DNA of 64,000 nucleotides, taken from contig CALSEQ010000006.1 in the NCBI GenBank assembly GCA_943735955.1, positions 118,501-182,500 on the forward strand, in the 5' to 3' direction. The notes beneath the pieces were generated by a model, which saw only the letters and a list, made by a program, of their open reading frames with translations, searched no databases and was not told the origin of the DNA. A program made the translations under genes and the position numbers. Numbering within the stretch: position 1 is the first letter of the stretch; every line of letters starts with the position of its first letter. Origin of the DNA: Piscicola geometra. Lineage: Eukaryota; Annelida; Clitellata; Hirudinida; Piscicolidae. This document shows, piece after piece, positions 1 through 15,300 of the stretch.

Positions 1-850
1 TTTACATATATTGCATATTTACATATATTGCATATTTACATATATTGCATATTTACATACATTTCATATTTACATATATTGCATATTTACATATATTGCA
101 TATTTACATATATTGCATATTTACATATATTGCATATTTACATACATTTCATATTTACATATATTGCATATTCACATATATTGCATATTTACATATATTG
201 CATAGTTACATATATTACATATTTACATATTTTGCATATTCACATATATTGCATATTTACATATATTACATATTTACATATTTTGCATATTCACATATAT
301 TGCATATTTACATATATTGCATATTTACATATATTGCATATTTACATATATTGCATATTTACATATATTGCATATTTACATACATTTCATATTTACATAT
401 ATTGCATATTTACATATATTGCGTATTTACATATATTTCGTATTTACATATATTGCATATTTACATATATTGCATATTTATATATATTTCATATTAACAT
501 ATATTGCATATTAACATATATTGCATATTTACATCTATTGCATATTTACATATATTGCATATTTACATATATTGCATATTTACACATATTGCGTATTTAC
601 ATATATTGCATATTTACATATATTGCAAATTTACATATATTGCATATTAACATATATTGCATATTTACATATATTGCATATTTACATATATTGCATATTT
701 ACATATATTGCATATTTACATATATTGCATATTTACATATATTGCATATTTACATATATTGCATACTTACATATATTGCATATTTACATATATTGCATAT
801 TGACATATATTGCATATTTACATATATTGCATATTTGCATATATTGCATA
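1..850 (+). repeat. Mosaic left segment of the array
   Basis: This stretch joins fingerprints found elsewhere. It holds monomers with T10C plus G14T (acatacatttcat) near 55, 143 and 383. Paired A11T and T4C monomers (attttgcatattcacat) lie near 230-300, as also at about 1,200-1,330, 4,120-4,260, 7,350-7,490 and 9,590-9,730. The four-monomer cassette atttatatatatttcat / T4A / T4A / A9C lies at about 478-545. The segment from about 520 resembles the stretch starting near 3,411 but with many differences. No clean duplication boundary could be fixed here, and there is no gene. Confidence 0.75.
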
Positions 851-1760
851 TTTATATATATTGCATATTTACATATATTGCTTATTTACATATATTGCAT
901 ATTTACATATATTGCATATTTACATATTTTGCATATTTACATATATTGCATATTAACATATATTGCATGTTTACATATATTGCATATTTACATAAATTGC
1001 ATATTTACATATATTGCATATTAACATATATTGCATGTTTACATATATTGCATATTTACATATATTGCATATTTACATAGATTGCATATTTACATATATT
1101 GCATATTTACATATATTGCATATTTACATATATTGAATATTTACATATATTGCATATTTACATATATTGCATATTTACATATATTGCATATTTACATATT
1201 TTGCATATTCACATATATTGCATATTTACATATATTGCATAGTTACATATATTACATATTTACATATTTTGCATATTCACATATATTGCATATTTACATA
1301 TATTACATATTTACATATTTTGCATATTCACATATATTGCATATTTACATATATTGCATATGTACATATATTGCATATTTACATATATTGCATATTTACA
1401 TATATTGCATATTTACATACATTTCATATTTACATATATTGCTTATTTACATAGATTGCATATTTACATATATTCCATATTTACATACATTTCATATTTA
1501 CATATATTGCATATTTACATATATTGCATATTTACATATATTGCATATTAACATATATTGCATATTTACATTTATTGCATATTTACATCTATTGCATATT
1601 TACATATATTGCATATTTACATATATTGCGTTTTTACATATATTGCATATTAACATATATTGCATATTTACATATATTGCGTATTTACATATATTGCATA
1701 TTTACATATATTGCATATTTACATATATTGCATATTTACATATATTGCATATTTACATAT
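850..1760 (+). repeat. Higher-order block A, copy 1
   Basis: The ordered variants starting with gcttatttac (about 879), through the A1G monomer at about 1,037 and the A11T/T4C pairs at 1,200-1,330, recur at an offset of 2,924 bp (172 monomers). Block A is seen four times: here, about 3,774-4,684, about 7,003-7,735 and about 9,247-10,157. This copy departs from the others by scattered substitutions (for example gcatgtacat near 1,360) and by diverging after about 1,760. It looks like the oldest or most drifted copy. Confidence 0.8.
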
Positions 1761-2715
1761 ATTGCATATTTACATATATTGCGTTTTTACATAAATTGCA
1801 TATAAACATATATTGCATATTTACATATATTGCTTATTTACATATATTGCATATTTACATATATTGCATATTTACATATATTGCATATTTACATATATTG
1901 CATATTTACATCTTTTGCATATTTACATATATTGCATATTTACATATATTGCATACTTACATATATTGCATATTTACATATGTTGCATATTTACATATAT
2001 TGCATATTTACATATATTGCATATTTACATATATTGCGTATTTACATATATTTCGTATTTACATATATTGCATATTTACATATATTGCATATTTATATAT
2101 ATTTCATATTAACATATATTGCATATTAACATATATTGCATATTTACATCTATTGCATATTTACATATATTGCATATTTACATATATTGCATATTTACAT
2201 ATATTGCATATTTACATATTTTGCATATTTACATATATTGCATACTTACAGATATTGCATATTTACATATATTGCATATTTACATATATTGCATATTTAT
2301 ATATATTTCATATTAACATATATTGCATATTAACATATATTGCATATTTACATCTATTGCATATTTACATATATTGCATATTTACATATATTGCATATTT
2401 ACATATATTGCGTATTTACATATATTGCATATTTACATATATTGCAAATTTACATATATTGCATATTAACATATATTGCATATTTACATATATTGCATAT
2501 TTACATATATTGCATATTTACATATATTGCATATTTGCATATATTGCATATTTACATATATTGCATATTAACATATATTGCATATTTACATCTATTGCAT
2601 ATTTACATATATTGCATATTTACATATATTGCATATTTACATATATTGCATATTTACATATTTTGCATATTTACATATATTGCATACTTACAGATATTGC
2701 ATATTTACATATATT
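1645..2715 (+). repeat. 1,071-bp tandem higher-order unit, first copy
   Basis: A run of variant monomers that includes gcgtttttacataaattgc followed by atataaacat (near 1,785-1,810) and two atttatatatatttcat cassettes 204 bp apart (about 2,093 and 2,297) repeats 1,071 bp (63 monomers) downstream. The second copy starts where this one ends, so this is a true tandem duplication. The last 150 bases or so of this copy have no match in the second copy. Edges are uncertain by a few monomers. Confidence 0.82.
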
Positions 2716-3630
2716 GCATATTAACATATATTGCATATTTACATATATTGCGTATTTACATATATTGCATATTTACATATATTGCATATTTACATATATT
2801 GCATATTTACATATATTGCATATTTACATATATTGCATATTTACATATATTGCGTTTTTACATAAATTGCATATAAACATATATTGCATATTTACATATA
2901 TTGCTTATTTACATATATTGCATATTTACATATATTGCATATTTACATATATTGCATATTTACATATATTGCATATTTACATCTTTTGCATATTTACATA
3001 TATTTCATATTTACATATATTGCATACTTACATATATTGCATATTTACATATGTTGCATATTTACATATATTGCATATTTACATATATTGCATATTTACA
3101 TATATTGCGTATTTACATATATTTCGTATTTACATATATTGCATATTTACATATATTGCATATTTATATATATTTCATATTAACATATATTGCATATTAA
3201 CATATATTGCATATTTACATCTATTGCATATTTACATATATTGCATATTTACATATATTGCATATTTACATATATTGCATATTTACATATTTTGCATATT
3301 TACATATATTGCATACTTACAGATATTGCATATTTACATATATTGCATATTTACATATATTGCATATTTATATATATTTCATATTAACATATATTGCATA
3401 TTAACATATATTGCATATTTACATCTATTGCATATTTACATATATTGCATATTTACATATATTGCATATTTACATATATTGCGTATTTACATATATTGCA
3501 TATTTACATATATTGCAAATTTACATATATTGCATATTAACATATATTGCATATTTACATATATTGCATATTTACATATATTGCATATTTACATATATTG
3601 CATATTTGCATATATTGCATATTTACATAT
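2716..3630 (+). repeat. 1,071-bp tandem higher-order unit, second copy, incomplete
   Basis: This stretch matches 1,645-2,560 at an offset of 1,071 bp and keeps the gcgtttttacataaattgc/atataaacat marker (2,856-2,880) and both atttatatatatttcat cassettes (about 3,164 and 3,368). Few substitutions separate the copies; one is acatatatttcat near 3,000 against the consensus monomer in the first copy. It ends near 3,630, where the sequence switches into block A context. Confidence 0.82.
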
Positions 3631-6600
3631 ATTGCATATTTACATATATTGCATACTTACATATATTGCATATTTACATTTATTGCATATTTACATATAT
3701 TGCATATTTACATATATTGCATATTTACATATATTGCATATTTACATATATTGCATATTTACATATATTGCAAATTTATATATATTGCATATTTACATAT
3801 ATTGCTTATTTACATATATTGCATATTTACATATATTGCATATTTACATATTTTGCATATTTACATATATTGCATATTAACATATATTGCATGTTTATAT
3901 ATATTGCATATTTACATAAATTGCATATTTACATATATTGCATATTAACATATATTGCATGTTTACATATATTGCATATTTACATACATTGCATATTTAC
4001 ATAGATTGCATATTTACATATATTGCATATTTACATATATTGCATATTTACATCTATTGAATATTTACATATATTGCATATTTACATATATTGCATATTT
4101 ACATATATTGCATATTTACATATTTTGCATATTCACATATATTGCATATTTACATATATTGCATAGTTACATATATTACATATTTACATATTTTGCATAT
4201 TCACATATATTGCATATTTACATATATTACATATTTACATATTTTGCATATTCACATATATTGCATATTTACATATATTGCATATTTACATATATTGCAT
4301 ATTTACATATATTGCATATTTACATATATTGCATATTTACATACATTTCATATTTACATATATTGCTTATTTACATAGATTGCATATTTACATATATTCC
4401 ATATTTACATACATTTCATATTTACATATATTGCATATTTACATATATTGCATATTTACATATATTGCATATTAACATATATTGCATATTTACATTTATT
4501 GCATATTTACATCTATTGCATATTTACATATATTGCATATTTACATATATTGCGTTTTTACATATATTGCATATTAACATATATTGCATATTTACATATA
4601 TTGCGTATTTACATATATTGCATATTTACATATATTGCATATTTACATATATTGCATATTTACATATATTGCATATTTACATCTTTTGCATATTTACATA
4701 TATTGCATATTTACATATATTGCATACTTACATATATTGCATATTTACATATGTTGCATATTTACATATATTGCATATTTACATATATTGCATATTTACA
4801 TATATTGCGTATTTACATATATTTCGTATTTACATATATTGCATATTTACATATATTGCATATTTATATATATTTCATATTAACATATAATGCATATTAA
4901 CATATATTGCATATTTACATCTATTGCATATTTACATATATTGCATATTTACATATATTGCATATTTACATATATTGCATATTTACATATTTTGCATATT
5001 TACATATATTGCATACTTACAGATATTGCATATTTACATATATTGCATATTTACATAGATTGCATATTTATATATATTTCATATTAACATATATTGCATA
5101 TTAACATATATTGCTTATTTACATCTATTGCATGTTTACATATATTGCATATTTACATATATTGCATATTTACATATATTGCGTATTTACATATATTGCA
5201 TATTTACATATATTGCAAATTTACATATATTGCATATTAACATATATTGCATATTTACATATATTGCATATTTACATATATTGCATATTTACATATATTG
5301 CATATTTGCATATATTGCATATTTACATATATTGCATATTTACATATATTGCATATTTACATATATTGCATATTTACATATATTGCATATTTACATATAT
5401 TGCAAATTTACATATATTGCATATTTACATATCTTGCATATTTACATATATTGCATATTTACATATATTGCATATTTACATGTTTTGCATATTTACATAT
5501 ATTGCATATTAACAAATATTGCATGTTTACATATATTGCATATTTAAATATATTGCATATTTACATATATTGCATATTTACATATATTGCGTATTTACAT
5601 ATATTGCATATTTACATATATTGCAAATTTACATATATTGCATATTAACATATATTGCATATTTACATATATTGCATATTTACATATATTGCATATTTAC
5701 ATATATTGCGTATTTACATATATTGCATATTTACATATATTGCATATTTACATATATTGCATATTTCCATATATTGCATATTTACATATATTGCATCTTT
5801 ACATATATTGCATATTTACATATATTGCATATTTACATATATTGCATATTTACATATATTGCAAATTTACATATATTGCATATTTACATATATTGCATAT
5901 TTACATATATTGCATATTTACATATATTGCATATTTACATATATTGCATATTTACATATATTGCATATTTACATATATTGCAAATTTACATATATTGCAT
6001 ATTTACATATCTTGCATATTTACATATATTGCATATTTACATATATTGCATATTTGCATGTTTTGCATATTTACATATATTGCATATTAACAAATATTGC
6101 ATGTTTACATATATTGCATATTTAAATATATTGCATATTTACATATATTGCATATTTACATATATTGCGTATTTACATATATTGCATATTTACATATATT
6201 GCAAATTTACATATATTGCATATTAACATATATTGCATATTTACATATATTGCATATTTACATATATTGCATATTTACATATATTGCGTATTTACATATA
6301 TTGCGTATTTACATATATTGCATATTTACATATATTGCATATTTACATATATTGCATATTTACATATATTGCATATTAACATATATTGCATATTTACATT
6401 TATTGCATATTTACATCTATTGCATATTTACATATATTGCATATTTACATATATTGCGTTTTTACATATATTGCATATTAACATATATTGCATATTTACA
6501 TATATTGCATATTTACATATATTGCATATTTACATATATTGCATCTTTACATATATTGCATATTTACATATATTGCATATTTACATATATTCATATTTAC

Positions 6601-6690
6601 ATATATTGCAAATTTACATATATTGCATATTTACAAATATTGCATATTTACATATATTGCATATTTACATATATTGCATATTTACATATA
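3530..6690 (+). repeat. 3.1-kb block, left copy of the 5,473-bp-offset duplication
   Basis: The variant order across this block reappears at 9,005-12,165, offset 5,473 bp up to base 6,591 and 5,474 bp after it. The one-base change in offset is due to the missing g in the 16-mer at 6,579-6,594, which the right copy lacks. The block contains block A copy 2, two atttatatatatttcat cassettes (about 4,862 and 5,066), and two attaacaaatattgcat/gtttacat markers (about 5,511 and 6,089). Non-duplicated array separates the two copies, so this is not a simple adjacent duplication. Confidence 0.85.
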
Positions 6691-8402
6691 TTGCATATTT
6701 ACATATATTGCATATTTACATATATTGCATATTTACATATATTGCAAATTTACATATATTGCATATTAACATATATTGCATATTTACATATATTGCATAT
6801 TTACATATATTGCATATTTACATATATTGCATATTTGCATATATTGCATATTTACATATATTGCATATTTACATATATTGCATACTTACATATATTGCAT
6901 ATTTACATATATTGCATATTTACATATATTGCATATTTACATATATTGCATATTTACATATATTGCATATTTACATATATTGCATATTTACATATATTGC
7001 AAATTTATATATATTGCATATTTACATATATTGCTTATTTACATATATTGCATATTTACATATATTGCATATTTACATATTTTGCATATTTACATATATT
7101 GCATATTAACATATATTGCATGTTTATATATATTGCATATTTACATAAATTGCATATTTACATATATTGCATATTAACATATATTGCATGTTTACATATA
7201 TTGCATATTTACATACATTGCATATTTACATAGATTGCATATTTACATATATTGCATATTTACATATATTGCATATTTACATATATTGAATATTTACATA
7301 TATTGCATATTTACATATATTGCATATTTACATATATTGCATATTTACATATTTTGCATATTCACATATATTGCATATTTACATATATTGCATAGTTACA
7401 TATATTACATATTTACATATTTTGCATATTCACATATATTGCATATTTACATATATTACATATTTACATATTTTGCATATTCACATATATTGCATATTTA
7501 CATATATTGCATATTTACATATATTGCATATTTACATATATTGCATATTTACATATATTGCATATTTACATACATTTCATATTTACATATATTGCTTATT
7601 TACATAGATTGCATATTTACATATATTCCATATTTACATACATTTCATATTTACATATATTGCATATTTACATATATTGCATATTTACATATATTGCATA
7701 TTTACATATATTGCATATTAACATATATTGCATATTTACATATATTGCATATTTACATATATTGCATATTTACATATATTGCGTATTTACATATATTGCG
7801 TATTTACATATATTGCATATTTACATATATTGCATATTTACATATATTGCATATTTACATATATTGCATATTAACATATATTGCATATTTACATTTATTG
7901 CATATTTACATCTATTGCATATTTACATATATTGCATATTTACATATATTGCGTTTTTACATATATTGCATATTAACATATATTGCATATTTACATATAT
8001 TGCATATTTACATATATTGCATATTTACATATATTGCGTATTTACATATATTGCATATTTACATATATTGCATATTTACATATATTGCATATTTCCATAT
8101 ATTGCATATTTACATATATTGCATCTTTACATATATTGCATATTTACATATATTGCATATTTACATATATTGCATATTTACATATATTGCAAATTTACAT
8201 ATATTGCATATTTACATATATTGCATATTTACATATATTGCATATTTACATATATTGCATATTTACATATATTGCATATTTACATATATTGCATATTTAC
8301 ATATATTGCAAATTTACATATATTGCATATTTACATATCTTGCATATTTACATATATTGCATATTTACATATATTGCATATTTGCATATATTGCATATTT
8401 AC
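6160..8402 (+). repeat. 132-monomer (2,244 bp) unit, first copy
   Basis: Bases from about 6,160 to 7,735 match 8,403-9,979 at an offset of 2,243 bp before the deletion at 6,592 and 2,244 bp after it. The rest of the unit (7,735-8,402) instead resembles about 5,400-6,060, including the atttccatatattgcat (A5C) monomer near 8,090, matching 5,765. The unit is therefore a patchwork. Block A copy 3 lies inside it at 7,003-7,735. Confidence 0.78.
6579..6594 (+). repeat. 16-bp monomer, one base deleted
   Basis: This monomer reads atttacatatattcat, lacking g14. It is the only net length change between base 1 and about 25,735. The corresponding monomers in the related copies near 8,822 and 12,052 are full length, so the loss happened in this copy after the blocks were duplicated, or it was corrected in the others. 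Confidence 0.93.
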
Positions 8403-9980
8403 ATATATTGCGTATTTACATATATTGCATATTTACATATATTGCAAATTTACATATATTGCATATTAACATATATTGCATATTTACATATATTGCATAT
8501 TTACATATATTGCATATTTACATATATTGCGTATTTACATATATTGCGTATTTACATATATTGCATATTTACATATATTGCATATTTACATATATTGCAT
8601 TTTTACATATATTGCATATTAACATATATTGCATATTTACATTTATTGCATATTTACATCTATTGCATATTTACATATATTGCATATTTACATATATTGC
8701 GTTTTTACATATATTGCATATTAACATATATTGCATATTTACATATATTGCATATTTACATATATTGCATATTTACATATATTGCATCTTTACATATATT
8801 GCATATTTACATATATTGCATATTTACATATATTGCATATTTACATATATTGCAAATTTACATATATTGCATATTTACAAATATTGCATATTTACATATA
8901 TTGCATATTTACATATATTGCATATTTACATATATTGCATATTTACATATATTGCATATTTACATATATTGCATATTTACATATATTGCAAATTTACATA
9001 TATTGCATATTAACATATATTGCATATTTACATATATTGCATATTTACATATATTGCATATTTACATATATTGCATATTTGCATAGATTGCATATTTACA
9101 TATATTGCATATTTACATATATTGCATACTTACATATATTGCATATTTACATATATTGCATATTTACATATATTGCATATTTACATATATTGCATATTTA
9201 CATATATTGCATATTTACATATATTGCATATTTACATATATTGCAAATTTATATATATTGCATATTTACATATATTGCTTATTTACATATATTGCATATT
9301 TACATATATTGCATATTTACATATTTTACATATTTACATATATTGCATATTAACATATATTGCATGTTTATATATATTGCATATTTACATAAATTGCATA
9401 TTTACATATATTGCATATTAACATATATTGCATGTTTACATATATTGCATATTTACATACATTGCATATTTACATAGATTGCATATTTACATATATTGCA
9501 TATTTACATATATTGCATATTTACATATATTGAATATTTACATATATTGCATATTTACATATATTGCATATTTACATATATTGCATATTTACATATTTTG
9601 CATATTCACATATATTGCATATTTACATATATTGCATAGTTACATATATTACATATTTACATATTTTGCATATTCACATATATTGCATATTTACATATAT
9701 TACATATTTACATATTTTGCATATTCACATATATTGCATATTTACATATATTGCATATTTACATATATTGCATATTTACATATATTGCATATTTACATAT
9801 ATTGCATATTTACATACATTTCATATTTACATATATTGCTTATTTACATAGATTGCATATTTACATATATTCCATATTTACATACATTTCATATTTACAT
9901 ATATTGCATATTTACATATATTGCATATTTACATATATTGCATATTAACATATATTGCATATTTACATTTATTGCATATT
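8403..9980 (+). repeat. 132-monomer unit, second copy, incomplete
   Basis: This stretch matches 6,160-7,735 by variant order. It includes the gcatttttac monomer pair near 8,600, the gcatctttac monomer near 8,785, block A copy 4 starting near 9,247, and the attttacat monomer near 9,325 where the sister copies have attttgcat. The right half overlaps the 9,005-12,165 block, so duplications of different size are superimposed here. Confidence 0.75.
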
Positions 9981-12165
9981 TACATCTATTGCATATTTAC
10001 ATATATTGCATATTTACATATATTGCGTTTTTACATATATTGCATATTAACATATATTGCATATTTACATATATTGCGTATTTACATATATTGCATATTT
10101 ACATATATTGCATATTTACATATATTGCATATTTACATATATTGCATATTTACATCTTTTGCATATTTACATATATTGCATATTTACATATATTGCATAC
10201 TTACATATATTGCATATTTACATATGTTGCATATTTACATATATTGCATATTTACATATATTGCATATTTACATATATTGCGTATTTACATATATTTCGT
10301 ATTTACATATATTGCATATTTACATATATTGCATATTTATATATATTTCATATTAACATATAATGCATATTAACATATATTGCATATTTACATCTATTGC
10401 ATATTTACATATATTGCATATTTACATATATTGCATATTTACATATATTGCATATTTACATATTTTGCATATTTACATATATTGCATACTTACAGATATT
10501 GCATATTTACATATATTGCATATTTACATAGATTGCATATTTATATATATTTCATATTAACATATATTGCATATTAACATATATTGCTTATTTACATCTA
10601 TTGCATGTTTACATATATTGCATATTTACATATATTGCATATTTACATATATTGCATATTTACATATATTGCATATTTACATATATTGCAAATTTACATA
10701 TATTGCATATTAACATATATTGCATTTTTACATATATTGCATATTTACATATATTGCATATTTACATATATTGCATATTTGCATATATTGCATATTTACA
10801 TATATTGCATATTTACATATATTGCATATTTACATATATTGCATATTTACATATATTGCATATTTACATATATTGCAAATTTACATATATTGCATATTTA
10901 CATATCTTGCATATTTACATATATTGCATATTTACATATATTGCATATTTACATGTTTTGCATATTTACATATATTGCATATTAACAAATATTGCATGTT
11001 TACATATATTGCATATTTAAATATATTGCATATTTACATATATTGCATATTTACATATATTGCGTATTTACATATATTGCATATTTACATATATTGCAAA
11101 TTTACATATATTGCATATTAACATATATTGCATATTTACATATATTGCATATTTACATATATTGCATATTTACATATATTGCGTATTTACATATATTGCA
11201 TATTTACATATATTGCATATTTACATATATTGCATATTTCCATATATTGCATATTTACATATATTGCATCTTTACATATATTGCATATTTACATATATTG
11301 CATATTTACATATATTGCATATTTACATATATTGCAAATTTACATATATTGCATATTTACATATATTGCATATTTACATATATTGCATATTTACATATAT
11401 TGCATATTTACATATATTGCATATTTACATATATTGCATATTTACATATATTGCAAATTTACATATATTGCATATTTACATATCTTGCATATTTACATAT
11501 ATTGCATATTTACATATATTGCATATTTGCATGTTTTGCATATTTACATATATTGCATATTAACAAATATTGCATGTTTACATATATTGCATATTTAAAT
11601 ATATTGCATATTTACATATATTGCATATTTACATATATTGCGTATTTACATATATTGCATATTTACATATATTGCAAATTTACATATATTGCATATTAAC
11701 ATATATTGCATATTTACATATATTGCATATTTACATATATTGCATATTTACATATATTGCGTATTTACATATATTGCGTATTTACATATATTGCATATTT
11801 ACATATATTGCATATTTACATATATTGCATATTTACATATATTGCATATTAACATATATTGCATATTTACATTTATTGCATATTTACATCTATTGCATAT
11901 TTACATATATTGCATATTTACATATATTGCGTTTTTACATATATTGCATATTAACATATATTGCATATTTACATATATTGCATATTTACATATATTGCAT
12001 ATTTACATATATTGCATCTTTACATATATTGCATATTTACATATATTGCATATTTACATATATTGCATATTTACATATATTGCAAATTTACATATATTGC
12101 ATATTTACAAATATTGCATATTTACATATATTGCATATTTACATATATTGCATATTTACATATAT
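9005..12165 (+). repeat. 3.1-kb block, right copy of the 5,473-bp-offset duplication
   Basis: This is the right-hand partner of 3,530-6,690. It keeps the acatataatgcat monomer (near 10,366), both atttatatatatttcat cassettes (about 10,335 and 10,539) and the attaacaaatattgcat markers (about 10,982 and 11,560) at matching places. Differences are scattered substitutions, such as gcatttttac near 10,725 against gcatatttac in the left copy. Similarity stops near 12,165, where atttacatatattacat appears. Confidence 0.85.
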
Positions 12166-12317
12166 TGCATATTTACATATATTACATATTTACATATATT
12201 GCAAATTTACATATATTGCATATTTACATATCTTGCATATTTACATATATTGCATATTTACATATATTGCATATTTACATGTTTTGCATATTTACATATA
12301 TTGCATATTAACAAATA

Positions 12318-15300
12318 TTGCATGTTTACATATATTGCATATTTAAATATATTGCATATTTACATATATTGCATATTTACATATATTGCGTATTTACATA
12401 TATTGCATATTTACATATATTGCAAATTTACATATATTGCATATTAACATATATTGCATATTTACATATATTGCATATTTACATATATTGCATATTTACA
12501 TATATTGCGTATTTACATATATTGCGTTATTACATATATTGCATATTTACATATATTGCATATTTACATATATTGCATATTTACATATATTGCATATTAA
12601 CATATATTGCATATTTACATTTATTGCATATTTACATCTATTGCATATTTACATATATTGCATATTTACATATATTGCGTTTTTACATATATTGCATATT
12701 AACATATATTGCATATTTACATATATTGCGTATTTACATATATTGCATATTTACATATATTGCATATTTACATATATTGCATATTTACATATATTGCATA
12801 TTTACATCTTTTGCATATTTACATATATTGCATATTTACATATATTGCATACTTACATATATTGCATATTTACATATGTTGCATATTTACATATATTGCA
12901 TATTTACATATATTGCATATTTACATATATTGCGTATTTACATATATTTCGTATTTACATATATTGCATATTTACATATATTGCATATTTATATATATTT
13001 CATATTAACATATAATGCATATTAACATATATTGCATATTTACATCTATTGCATATTTACATATATTGCATATTTACATATATTGCATATTTACATATAT
13101 TGCATATTTACATATTTTGCATATTTACATATATTGCATACTTACAGATATTGCATATTTACATATATTGCATATTTACATAGATTGCATATTTATATAT
13201 ATTTCATATTAACATATATTGCATATTAACATATATTGCATATTTACATCTATTGCATGTTTACATATATTGCATATTTACATATATTGCATATTTACAT
13301 ATATTGCGTATTTACATATATTGCATATTTACATATATTGCAAATTTACATATATTGCATATTAACATATATTGCATATTTACATATATTGCATATTTAC
13401 ATATATTGCATATTTACATATATTGCAAATTTACATATATTGCATATTTACATATATTGCATATTTACATATATTGCATATTTACATATATTGCATATTT
13501 ACATATATTGCATATTTACATATATTGCATATTTACATATATTGCAAATTTACATATATTGCATATTTACATATCTTGCATATTTACATATATTGCATAT
13601 TTACATATATTGCATATTTACATGTTTTGCATATTTACATATATTGCATATTAACAAATATTGCATGTTTACATATATTGCATATTTAAATATATTGCAT
13701 ATTTACATATATTGCATTTTTACATATATTGCGTATTTACATATATTGCATATTTACATATATTGCAAATTTACATATATTGCATATTAACATATATTGC
13801 ATATTTACATATATTGCATATTTACATATATTGCATATTTACATATATTGCGTATTTACATATATTGCGTATTTACATATATTGCATATTTACATATATT
13901 GCATATTTACATATATTGCATATTTACATATATTGCATATTAACATATATTGCATATTTACATTTATTGCATATTTACATCTATTGCATATTTACATATA
14001 TTGCATATTTACATTAATTGCGTTTTTACATATATTGCATATTAACATATATTGCATATTTACATATATTGCGTATTTACATATATTGCATATTTACATA
14101 TATTGCATATTTACATATATTGCATATTTACATATATTGCATATTTACATCTTTTGCATATTTACATATATTGCATATTTACATATATTGCATACTTACA
14201 TATATTGCATATTTACATATGTTGCATATTTACATATATTGCATATTTACATATATTGCATATTTACATATATTGCGTATTTACATATATTTCGTATTTA
14301 CATATATTGCATATTTACATATATTGCATATTTATATATATTTCATATTAACATATAATGCATATTAACATATATTGCATATTTACATCTATTGCATATT
14401 TACATATATTGCATATTTACATATATTGCATATTTACATATATTGCATATTTACATATTTTGCATATTTACATATATTGCATACTTACAGATATTGCATA
14501 TTTACATATATTGCATATTTACATAGATTGCATATTTATATATATTTCATATTAACATATATTGCATATTAACATATATTGCATATTTACATCTATTGCA
14601 TGTTTACATATATTGCATATTTACATATATTGCATATTTACATATATTGCGTATTTACATATATTGCATATTTACATATATTGCAAATTTACATATATTG
14701 CATATTAACATATATTGCATATTTACATATATTGCATATTTACATATATTGCATATTTACATATATTGCATATTTGCATATATTGCATATTTACATATAT
14801 TGCATATTTACATATATTGCATATTTACATATATTGCATATTTACATATATTGCATATTTACATATATTGCAAATTTACATATATTGCATATTTACATAT
14901 CTTGCATATTTACATATATTGCATATTTACATATATTGCATATTTACATATATTGCAAATTTACATATATTGCATATTTACATATATTGCATATTTACAT
15001 ATATTGCATATTTACATATATTGCATATTTACATATATTGCATATTTACATATATTGCATATTTACATATATTGCAAATTTACATATATTGCATATTTAC
15101 ATATCTTGCATATTTACATATATTGCATATTTACATATATTGCATATTTACATGTTTTGCATATTTACATATATTGCATATTAACAAATATTGCATGTTT
15201 ACATATATTGCATATTTAAATATATTGCATATTTACATATATTGCATATTTACATATATTGCGTATTTACATATATTGCATATTTACATATATTGCAAAT

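Noticed and set aside
1031..3880. 949-codon open frame rich in Tyr, Ile, His and Cys, and many similar frames across the window
   Set aside because: It is a translation of the 17-bp repeat in a strand whose consensus has no stop codon. All three frames are open in overlapping fashion, starts are TTG, the product is a bare 17-residue repeat, and there is no ribosome site, promoter, domain or codon bias. The apparent hydrophobic segments come from ATA and TAT triplets.
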